The position numbers and the translations under genes are program-made. Shown here in pieces: positions 54,099-63,110 of a stretch of 64,000 nucleotides of DNA. The first letter of the stretch is position 1. Each line of letters begins with the position of its first letter. Source of the stretch: Ulva prolifera (taxonomy: Eukaryota; Chlorophyta; Ulvophyceae; Ulvales; Ulvaceae); contig CM041196.1 in the NCBI GenBank assembly GCA_023078555.1, positions 10,000,985 through 10,064,984 of the forward strand, written 5' to 3'. The notes beneath the pieces were generated by a model. The model saw only the letters and a program-made list of their open reading frames with translations, had not been told where the DNA came from and searched no databases.

Positions 54099-54750
54099 GG
54101 CAGGTTAGCATCCATCGGAGTCTTCTTGGTCCTTGCATCTTGCATGTTGAATTTGTTCAGAAAACCTTGGGCGTTTTGTTGTTGCCCAATCCACGAAGTG
54201 CCCTTGACTCTGTCACGAATTAATTCCATGTCGAGAAAATGAACCGCATCTCCTCTGCCATCTATCTTTAAGATGTTTCCAAGTAATGCTGTAAGCTTTT
54301 CAACATCAGCCTTTTGTCCAACGATCAGCAGATCGTCCACGTACACCAATATGTATGTTGTGGAATTCTTTGATTCTTCTTTTAGAATTTACAGACTCTC
54401 ATCGCTGTAAGCGATAGTGAGACCAATCTCATGTAGCCGCTCCTTCAGATGAAGGTGGCAGGCTCTTCCTGACTGTTTCAGTCCGTTGACAGCCTTGTGG
54501 AGCAGCCACACCGATCCCTTCTTGCCAAAACCTTGTGGCGGGACCAAGTACGGTCTCTAGTAACTTCGCATTTAAGAATGCATTATTGACGTCCAATGCC
54601 TGATCTCCAAATCATGCTTAACTACTTCATTGAGCAGAGATCTGAAAAATGCGTGCTTGCAAATTGGAGCGTAGACTTCATTACAGCCCTGGCCTGCCAG
54701 CTGCTTGAACCCCTTAGCCACTAATCAATCGTACGCTTTGCTTCGCCATC
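54099..54750 (-). pseudogene. copia fossil: reverse transcriptase remnants
   Basis: MVYVDDLLIVG near 54340 is the copia RT active-site box. Upstream text resembles ALDVNNAFLNAKL and GLKQSGRACHLHL, the family's usual blocks. Strongly decayed. Confidence 0.75.
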
Positions 54751-55184
54751 GTGCGTGTCCATGCTGTCAGAATCGGCAGTAATAGTTGTTAGAAACGCTA
54801 TCTATCTGCAGGTCAGACACACAGTCTTACGTCAGGTCAAGAGGCCATCATCTCATACCTACTGCGCACAGAGCTAGAACCAGGGAGATGCTAGGGGAAG
54901 AGAGGAAACTGCTAGTACAGCGAAACAGTGAGAAGAATGGTTACAGCTCTCTGTGTGGACAGGCATATATGCACACTGAATATTCAAGATTACGGCTCGC
55001 AGGATCTCCCTCACTGCTCCGGGACAATCCTATTGGTGGCTTGCACTGGATCCGCAGATCCATCGTGCATGGGTGCACCTGTCACCACGCTGGTGGCCGC
55101 ATGTGCATGCATTGTGACAGTAGTCGTGACGTAAGCCTTTTCAACCGAGATGGCAAACGCAAATGCATCAGCTGGTGGCTTCTG

Positions 55185-55770
55185 CTACTTCTTGTCGGGA
55201 CAATCCCTCTTCCAATGTCCTTCCTTGCCACACTTGTGGCATTTGCCAAGAGGAACAAACTTCTTCTTCTGCTGCCCGCCCTTGCGGTGTTGCACCATGT
55301 ATGCATGCACAGGAACGTCATTGTGCATGCGAACGGGCGATGCAACTGAGTGAAGCTTCCGCATGAAGTCATCGAACGACACTTCTTCTTCAATGAAGCG
55401 CATGTGCTTCTTGAAATCATCGAACTCGGGGCCAAGTCCTTCCAGAAGAATCTCAATGAAGTCCGTGTCAGTGACGTCCATGTCGCATGCGTCCTTCAGT
55501 TGCGTGCGCAGCATCTATGCAAGTCCAACGTAAACCAAGAACACCTTTGTTCTTCTTGCATCGAACTGCTTTGAGGTCCTTGCGAAGGTTGCGTTTGTCG
55601 CTCACTGCCTTTGCCTTGAATATGTTGAACAAAGCGGTAAAGGCTTCCTTCGACGTATCCAATCCTCGGATGTGAGTCATAAACACAGCCAGGTAGTGAA
55701 CTTTACATACACCGGATATACCCGCTTTGAGCCAAAGACTCCGCGCCTCTACCAATACCCAAATGGCCAC
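55185..55770 (-). pseudogene. copia fossil: gag with CCHC knuckle
   Basis: TSKEAFTALFNIFKAKAVSD begins the gag-type segment. ILLEGLGPEFDDFKKHM and CHKCGKEGHWKRDC follow, the last being the nucleocapsid zinc knuckle. Order and motifs fit copia gag (UBN2-like). Confidence 0.85.
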
Positions 55771-55929
55771 CAGTGCCAGAGGTCGTGAGACGTTTCCAGC
55801 CTTTACATACTTTCAAGACGATTGCATACATGTTTTTCGCCGTTAAAATTGATGTTGCTGTCATTGACTTTGTGCTTTGTCCTGCATGTCGGTTTAGGTG
55901 GTATGCCGGACGGTATTCGACGCCGAATT

Positions 55930-57160
55930 AGGAACAGCTTGCCAGCTGCCGGATCCTCTCACAGCTAATTCGCAACATCAAGTAGCTGTCATTAGATGTC
56001 TGTTGTGACTTGCCCCGCGCCGAGGCGTTGTCTCTGCTGCGGTCTAGAGCCGCACATCCCGCAGCACTGTATAGAAGGTACTTCGTGCTTGCTTCTGTGA
56101 CTTTGATGCACCTCGTAAACTTTGACAGCTTGAATGACACATGGCGCTCATTTTGGCGACCATACTCTATTAGGTGTTGCTTGCTGTGTTGCCTTCCATG
56201 TTCTCGACGGTAGTTTTGCGTGTGAAAGTGGCTGCATCATGTGCTGTGTATTTTACCGCAGTATAGAGTGCAGCATAAACTGCGGTGTAGGCTGTGGTAT
56301 ATACAGTGGTATTGGCAGCAGTATTTGCTGCAGCGTTTGTTGCAACATTGCTTGCAGCCCTTACTACATCTGTGACTTGAAGTAATCTGCTAATCTAAAC
56401 TGCTGTTGCAGATGGACCAGTGTGAAAGGTGAAGAAACGGCATCTGTGGAACATGGAGCTTCTTGCAAAGCCAACAGGCGTATAGTCATGCCATTGTGAG
56501 GTAAATAACTATTTCTATCATGGCTGGCTCCTGATCTGGCTGGCTCCAGACTGTAACAATTGGCACATTCTTCATCCATCATACTGTTTCTCACGGCAAA
56601 TTGTCGTGGATGGTGTAGGCGTCGGTGTATTTGTTGTGTGGTGCATACACCTCAACACAGTATTTATGTCTTCCTCCCGAACAAAATGACATATTGAGCA
56701 CAAGAAGCATGAAGTGGCAACACGAGAAATTATGCATCATCATCAGTTTGCTGTTGTTCAGCATATTCACCATACTGCAAATTCTTCTCACGAAATGGGA
56801 TAAGGCGGTCTAGAGTAAACCTTCCCGCAACACCTAGGGCAATGGGACGCTTGAAATTGTCAACGTCGATGCAGAAACACAAAGCATTTCTCGGCGCCCA
56901 TGACTTTGTACACCCCCGATCAACCCGATAGACCATTTTCCCACTAACGCCACCACTTATCTGACCATATATGGTAGCAGCTTGACGCATGCAACACGTT
57001 GCAATTGTGGCTTATGGTCACTCAGACAGCAGTGTTGAACACCGGTGCCCGGAGGCACGTAGCACTTGGAGGCACTACCCCTAGGGTATCTCTGGAACAA
57101 CTTCGTAGAGGGCCATGGGCCTGTCACCGATGTAGAAGCTCACCATGTACCCCCCTTGAC
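55930..57160. other. interval with degenerate GCAGTA repeats, no recognised gene
   Basis: At about 56215-56360 degenerate units like GCAGTATTTGCTGCAGC produce a Cys/Ile/Ser-rich plus-strand frame that is probably not protein. A minus-strand frame 56730-56990 (PIALGVAGRFTLDRLIPFRE) is protein-like but unrecognised. Confidence 0.35.
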
Positions 57161-59210
57161 CTAAAGATGGCTACTACCCCTCTTCACCGCAAATGAGAAA
57201 TCGCATGGTGCGGAGGCTAGTCCAAAAGGCATGACTTTGTACCTGTACACCTTCTGCCCCACCCGGAAGACGCAGAAGTCCTTCATTGCATCCGCCAGCG
57301 CAAACTGAAGATAACCATTCTCCAGATCTAAGTAAAACGCCCAGTCCCCCGGCGCCGCCATCGCTGCTATCTCCGCCCACGCCTCCATCTTGAATTTCTT
57401 CTCCTTCAAGCCCTTGTTGATGGGCTTGCCGGACCAGCAAAAGCGGCTCATCTCCCCGTTCTTGTACGCAATGACCACATTGCACACTATGGTCCCCGGC
57501 CGCATATCTTCCATCGCGACCTCTTCAATTGCCCCCACCGGCAGCAGCGTGTCCCTGACGTGTGCCTCAGCCCATCTTAACTCCTCCTTCTTCAGCTTCA
57601 GCTCGTGCAGCTGCGCATCCCTCAGAAGCGCGAGATCCACCCATACCCAGTATCCCTGCTGTAACCATCGTCTAAGTTGCGCCGGCAGATGCACATCCTC
57701 TTCGGGGAAACCCCGTCCCAGTCGCCCTCTCTCCCTAGGAGATTGCCTGCCCCGAAACCACCCTGAAACCGCGGGTATGCATCCCAGAACACATCGTCCA
57801 TCCCGATAGTCGATGCCCATACCCCCCCTTCTGGCGGATCGTCTCTGGGAAACGTCCTCACCGCGCGCATCACATCGTAGAGCTCCTTGATCTCATCAGT
57901 CCCCCCCGGACCTGACCCGTCTGCCCCATTTCTCGGCACCCTCGTCGCCTCAACACCCTGCCCCACCAGCGACCCTCCCTGCTGCCCTCTGAAGTCCCCC
58001 CGCCCAATTGCTGCTTCGGCCTCATGCACTCCCACCCCCGGCCCCCCGTGCCATCATGCGCGTTGCTGAGTCCTCTGAGGAGGAGGCGCTGGGTAGCGCG
58101 GCGGCTCCCGAGACCGAAAGCGCACCGCGGCAGGCGGCGTCGGCGATCTGTGCCGTCCTCTTTGGGCATCTATGGCTCGCAAGGCGTCCTCGCCGCGAGC
58201 CTGCACCTCACTGGCGACAAAAGCCCGTATCTTCTCCATGGAGAGGCTGGGCCGATCCGACCTGGAGCCGCGCATCCTCCCCATCCCTCCATCCTGCATT
58301 CCGAAGCCAGAGAGCTGTCCGGACCCCCCTCCAGCACTAGCCGCCCTGCCTTTGTAGACGAGCGGATTGCGTTCTGTGTCGAAGCTGGCCCCGCACACAC
58401 CCGTGAAGTGCTTGCCGCTGGTGTCCTTGGCTCCGCACCGGAAGCACTTGCTGGTCCGCGCCGCCTTCATGATGTCCTCGCGGGGCACCGGCAGCCACGC
58501 TGCCTGCCTCATGTCTTCAGGGGATGCGGGCAACGGGGGGACGCGTCATATCGCTGCTGAACAAGCTCTCCAGCACAGATGTCATCTCCGCATGCCGCTT
58601 CTTCTCCGGCCCGAGACGACATGATACATCAGTGCTGAGAGGGGCCCCGCGAACACGCGGTAGACCGCCGCCTTCACCCACGCCTCCGTGCGGTCCGCCG
58701 CCGCGTCCGCCAACAGCTCCAGCTCCTCATTGGAGTCCAAAAGCAGGCGCATACCGCGGCCAAAGCGGTCCCCTCGCCGTCAGAGCTGGGTGGACTGCCA
58801 GAGTCCCCGTTGACGTCCCGGCTGAAACCTCCCGGTTAAACAACTCCAGGGCCCCCTGTTCCTTCTCTGAGCGACGCTCCCATCGTCTGGAATCTCCACC
58901 CCCAGCTGGCGGCTGGACAACTGTGGTCGCGGCAGCCCAACGACCCATGTCCGCCTCCCGCACCCGGTGGATCGCCATGCGGCGCCCGCTGAGGCGCTCT
59001 CCGCGACCATCGCGTGAAGCCGGACCCTGCATTTGCGCGCCCCTTGGAAGCTACAGTCCGGCCCAACGTCGGTTGTATGAGGGCCCGAAATCCCTGCCCC
59101 GCCCAAAACCCTCCCCAAGAACCCATGGGGCAGCCCAACCTGCCCCATTCCCGAGAGCCCCTCCGCCAGCCCCGGAAGCAGCCATGGCTTACCCTGAACC
59201 TGTGACTTGA
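57161..59210 (-). mobile_element. DIRS-like (tyrosine-recombinase type) retroelement fossil, truncated
   Basis: The parts are a gag-like region at 58054-59210 with a Cys/His cluster CFRCGAKDTSGKHFTGVC, then an RT start at 57170-57820. The RT motifs GDWAFYLDLENGYLQFAL and VMPFGLASAP are of the DIRS/PAT type, where an L-DLENGY block replaces the gypsy form. The element stops just after FGLASAP, so the rest of RT, RNase H, the methyltransferase and the recombinase are missing. It is broken and heavily truncated. Confidence 0.7.
57170..57820 (-). pseudogene. DIRS-like fossil: N-terminal reverse transcriptase
   Basis: The frame has RFCWSGKPINKGLKEKKFKM, PGDWAFYLDLENGYLQ and YKVMPFGLASAPCDF in the order seen in DIRS/PAT reverse transcriptases. 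It ends after the third block. Confidence 0.75.
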
Positions 59211-59987
59211 ACTGAGTTCAAGCCCCGCCACATGCAGCGCGGCGGCGTGCATGCTACATGTGTGTCACAGACACGTGGCACACGGGAAACGAGCCTGGTC
59301 TCATGTAGCCTTGCTTAAGCTGTTCATGCCACCAGGTAAACTGAACCCGGACCCCATGCATGGAAATTTTTTCTCGGCCACAAAGCCGCCGCTACACCTA
59401 GTTTGATGTGTAAATCCTTGAGTGCTGCTCACGATGAAGGCAACATGCATTATGACAATGCGTTCAAACTGTGAGCATAGCTGACACGCTGTCAACACAT
59501 CTCTGCAAGCTTGCGGGTCACCACCGTCGACCAGGCACGTCACATAGCTCCACAGGCCCTCGTGCATTCCTCAGATCATCTCCGAGGCGTATCACTGTCA
59601 AAGCTTCATGTACATGCCATGCGCCAATGCTTGCTTGTCGACACCAAGTGACAGCTACTGTGCCGGTACGCGTGTCCGTCAGCGGAAGCTGGTTTGTCAT
59701 GAGTCATGACAAACCATGTGTGCACGACAATCCGTGGGACATACGGACCGCCTGCGCGAGTGTAGGTGAGAAAATTCCGCAGCGCTGAATCTGGCCTCCG
59801 TGTACTCACTATCTACTTGATTGAATACTCTCGAGGAACACATCACTTTGCAGAGATTGTACCGCGGCCGCGAAAACGTCAGCGCCATGCTCTCTCGCTT
59901 CAGCTCTGATCCACAAGTTGGTATCCATGCGGGCTTTGACACAATATCACGACTAGAAGCGAACCAGGTCTGAGCAATGCGACATAC

Positions 59988-60293
59988 CTGACGATCATTT
60001 GAGCCAAGAAGTGACTGAAGCTGAGCCTGAACTCCCGCTTCGACGGCCGAGTCGAAGTCACGCTCGTCTGCGGCGAGTAGCTGCTCGCCGCGACCAGGCT
60101 GCCTCCCCGTCGGCATGATCTCCTGCTCTTGACCAGACTGAGCTTCTGCGATGTCGCTTCGTGGAGGTGAAGCAGCCCGGGCCTGACCCAAGGGTCCAGA
60201 TTGCTCCCGGCCTGCCTTCCTGGCTCCAGCACGTCGCGTCGAATCGCCGGCCTTGTCCCCTCTAACTGAATTAGATGCACGAGTCCTAGCCAT
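59988..60293 (-). CDS. possible first exon, Arg/Gln-rich protein
   Basis: ATG at 60293 opens a basic leader (MARTRASNSVRGDKAGD) followed by an Ala/Gln/Glu-rich region and a helix (SAVEAGVQAQLQSLLGSNDR). At 59988 the frame meets CAG followed by GTATGT, a strong donor, after which the text loses coding character. It lies upstream of the DIRS-like gag on the same strand and could be its first exon, or a separate gene. No domain is recognised. Confidence 0.35.
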
Positions 60294-60599
60294 AATTTAC
60301 ACGGGAAAGTCGAAAACAGCAGCTGCTCAAACCAGACGACGCCGCTTCAGCCGTGACTCCGCAATCAGTTTACTAAAGCTGACCGACAAACTGAGCTAAA
60401 GAAGAGCAATCAGCTGCACAGTACAAACCTCTCGCGTGAAGAGCTCCAGCCAGCTCCCGCCTATATGCTCCGCGTGCCACCAGCTCATAGCTGCTCTCGA
60501 CAGCAGTCATGAGCACCTCTGGCCACGCCTACTGCCGGTACAGCATGCGTCCGTCTCCATGACCCACCATAATCGCGATTGTATTACACATAATCTACG

Positions 60600-61170
60600 T
60601 TACAATTGGCCCTCACAACCCATCCTGGCCCGTTGGCCTATCCACGCCCTCACTGCTGCTGCCTACGGCCCTGTTGTACACCACTTCACACACAGCACCA
60701 ACCACCACAAGTCAGTGTCCCTCCAGTAGCGGCCCACTCTCGCATAGACCCATTCCCATGCCTAGAATCGAGTGGCCTACACACATGAGTCTGCTGCATG
60801 ATCCACTTGCACACTGCAATTGACAAGATGCCATACATGTAAAACCAAAAACCAAAGCCATCACAGAAGGTGGCATGGCCAGGCTTTGATAAACTGAGGC
60901 CTGCTGTCGTACAGGCAGACATGTGGATAAGGCAGCACTCACCAGGTCAATTGCGTGACTTCTTCCGGTAAGCAGACTGACACTTCCTCTGGCTCCACGC
61001 TTGGCGTTTGGCTGAACCTGCAGCTGCTAGGGCTGCTACTGGGAGCCCCTATCCCGACGCCTGGCCGTCGCCCTGCTTTGGGGCACACATGCGAAAATGA
61101 AGGTGTCACTGCATCACCGGTCATCCGTTCGTACTGGAAAGAGCCGAATATCTGGTCCGCGTACCCACAG
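60600..61170 (-). repeat. dispersed repeat, copy 2 (inverted copy of E1 3' end)
   Basis: In reverse this matches 10190-10745, including the coding tail ending at the donor-like CTGGTGAGTGCTGCC and the terminal GGGCCAATT. No transposase core accompanies it, so it is a fragment. Beyond it, at 61198-61600, are GTGCACCC-type palindromes. Confidence 0.75.
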
Positions 61171-61197
61171 GGAAAATGCCAGAGTGGCCTACGCTGG

Positions 61198-61600
61198 TGC
61201 GCCACTCATGTGGGTGCACCGGTAGAGGGTGTGCTATTGTGTAAGTCATTGGGCTTTGCTTGTTTTGTCATGCAACAGGTGCCTACATGCTGCACAACTG
61301 CCAAGAATTGCTTCTGGAATTTCTCATGGGTATTCCTAGCCCCAAACAGGCCATTCTGGTTGTGGTGGCCCAAACAGGTTCACCTTACGGGTGCACCAAT
61401 TAACTGGGTGCACCAGGTATTGGTGAGTCTGTTTTGTACGTTGTCCAAAACTAGTGAACTGGCAAGACCAGTCGTTTGGAAACACCTCATTATGCCCTCG
61501 TTTACTATGCATCACGTTTCCAAGGTCACATACCTGCAAAGAACTTTGTGGGCCCGGGTTCTGGCACACCTTATGAGCGCACCTAGATGGTGCACCCATG
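61198..61600. repeat. GGGTGCACC-type palindrome cluster
   Basis: Examples are GGTGCGCC...GGGTGCACC at 61198-61220, GGTGCACC and GGGTGCACC around 61390-61414, and GCGCACC...GGTGCACCC at 61578-61597. They resemble the palindromes at 1.4-2.0, 10.9 and 12.0 kb with GCAC in place of GAGC. Confidence 0.55.
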
Positions 61601-61712
61601 AATACGCTGTCTTTGGAACACCACCATGGACAATGTAGTGACATATGCTCATGCAACTCAAAGTAATTCGATGATTGTTGTAATGGCCAAGTCTGTCTGC
61701 TCAGAAGCACAC

Positions 61713-62333
61713 CTATTCCAGATATGCAGGCACCAATTGTGGATACATGTGTATGTATCTCAGGCTATTGCCTTGCAAAACTTGAGCCAGGCGAAAGTAT
61801 ACCAAAGAATACCTCAGAATGCCAGCATGTACCACGTCACAGCTGTGGACATGAGCTGCATGCATACAGCAACATGTGCATAATTCCACATGCTCAAAAG
61901 TGCCACTAGCATTCCTCAACATGTATAATCTCACATACCAATCCCATGTATCATGCCACCTTTTGCCACAGCCTTTTGGCAGTGCGAAGTGCCAGCTCAG
62001 TGCATGACACGTCATGCATGCGGCGCATGCATACTCCTGGTCTGCGCTTGCGCACGCCAAGGGTGCAGCGTCAAAGACCATGCCAGCCAATCTACGTCTG
62101 CGTATCCATGCAGCACGATGTTGCTGCATTGGATTGACGGAGGATGATACATGCCAAATCCCAATGCCCGCAGCAGATCGCCAGATCTCGCGGGATGCTG
62201 CACCCTGATCCGTACAGAGATCAACGAGCAGCGCGATTCCACAGTTCCACAGAGCTATCAGTAGCGAGGACAGCACAAAGCAGGGATGGGCCTGGGCACA
62301 TATATTCCAAGTGTTTTGCTGTGATCGACACAA
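61713..62333 (-). CDS. hypothetical frame downstream of the channel fragment
   Basis: A 206-codon frame beginning with a hydrophobic segment (FVLSSLLIALWNCGIALLV), followed by Cys/His-rich text of low quality. It lies on the same strand as, and just downstream of, the potassium-channel fragment and could hold a later membrane helix of the same gene. Support is weak. Confidence 0.2.
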   Translation of the reverse strand: MCRSQQNTWNICAQAHPCFVLSSLLIALWNCGIALLVDLCTDQGAASREIWRSAAGIGIWHVSSSVNPMQQHRAAWIRRRRLAGMVFDAAPLACASADQEYACAACMTCHALSWHFALPKGCGKRWHDTWDWYVRLYMLRNASGTFEHVELCTCCCMHAAHVHSCDVVHAGILRYSLVYFRLAQVLQGNSLRYIHMYPQLVPAYLE

Positions 62334-62466
62334 CTACCTTTGGTCGATTGGGGCGCTTCTGTTCCAGTCATTCCATCGTGTGCGGCATCGTGTGTTGTTA
62401 CCCCTGTCTCTCTCCTGTCGTTTCTGTACGCTCGCTAGGGTGCCCAGCTCCCTGCGCTACCCGACA

Positions 62467-62485
62467 AGTCAACAGGTATCGGTGA
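62467..62485. repeat. 19-bp direct repeat, left copy
   Basis: AGTCAACAGGTATCGGTGA, identical to 63080-63098. On the plus strand it is followed by GTGATG, so that GGTGAGTGA forms a consensus-like splice donor. Confidence 0.95.
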
Positions 62486-63058
62486 GTGATGCAATGGTGT
62501 AGATGATGAAGAAGGCTTTGGCGGTGTGGGACGCTGGCGTGATGTCCCCATAGCCGATCGTCAGGAAAGTGACCACCGCAAAATAGAAGGCTTCTCCAAC
62601 TGCAGCTCTGGGCCCCAGGAGATGCATCCATATCAGCGTACCACAAAAGTCGAAGCAAGAACGTCTTCAGTCACAGGCAGGAGCTCGCGAGCAGATGCAG
62701 TGCCAAAGCACGTGTGGCAAACAATCTATTCACTTGCAATGGCCAGCGTGGCGTGGTGCACCGAGGTCAGTATCGAAGGCTCCGCCTTACTGGTGGGAGA
62801 TCAGCAGATCATGTGGTCTGCTTGTGCGCCAGAGCCGAACTGGTCGCTTTTCGGCGTATTTTTGTCGTGACGGATTGCCGATTGCATCTCCGGGCGCCTG
62901 GAGAAGTGTGAATCGACAATCCCAGCACTGGCGCCGTGCTCCTCGCACACAACATGGCAGAGGAACCAATCTCACCCATCAATATGTGAAGCATGATGAT
63001 GCAAGCGCTGTAAATTAGCGCCGGCGCGAACGTTCCGTGCTTCTTGGCTGGTTCGCCG
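62477..63058 (-). CDS. potassium-channel pore-domain fragment (Ion_trans_2 type)
   Basis: On the minus strand about 62477-62599 reads GEAFYFAVVTFLTIGYGDIT followed by a hydrophobic helix (KAFFIIYTIASL). TIGYGD (62544-62561) is the K+ selectivity filter, so this is pore helix, filter and the start of the inner helix of a two-TM or two-pore K+ channel. Upstream, 62976-63058 reads KKHGTFAPALIYSACIIMLH, a plausible outer membrane helix. It ends at GTGAGATT, a good donor (62975), and is preceded by a pyrimidine-rich CAG acceptor near 63059. An acceptor GCAG before 62599 keeps the phase. Later channel parts are not evident. It may be a small or broken gene, or a captured fragment. Confidence 0.7.
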
Positions 63059-63079
63059 CTGCCGACGTTGTGAGAAAGC

Positions 63080-63098
63080 AGTCAACAGGTATCGGTGA
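63080..63098. repeat. 19-bp direct repeat, right copy
   Basis: AGTCAACAGGTATCGGTGA, identical to 62467-62485 and 613 bases away. It lies 12 bases before the ATG at 63111. On the plus strand AACAG followed by GT could serve as a splice acceptor. Confidence 0.95.
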
Positions 63099-63110
63099 AC
63101 GTTCTCTGCC

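Larger units (their letters stand above)
44246..55770 (-). mobile_element. Ty1/copia retroelement fossil, split by a gypsy element
   Basis: The parts on the minus strand are as follows. Gag lies at 55185-55770, with a CCHC knuckle CHKCGKEGHWKRDC. Reverse transcriptase remnants lie at 54.1-54.75 kb, with MVYVDDLLIVG. On the far side of a 9.1-kb insertion are the RT end (VGTLLYLANCTRPDLS) and RNase H (YSDADYAGD and STCEAEYISSAS, 44276-44963). Integrase was not seen between gag and RT. The element is broken, with several breaks besides the insertion. It predates the gypsy insertion that splits it. Age cannot be set from one LTR. Confidence 0.85.

Noticed and set aside
54786-55349. Plus-strand frame of 187 codons
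   Set aside because: It runs antisense to the copia gag zinc-knuckle region and shows no protein family of its own.
56134-56385. Cys/Ile/Ser-rich plus-strand peptide
   Set aside because: It arises from degenerate GCAGTA repeats and has no domain character.
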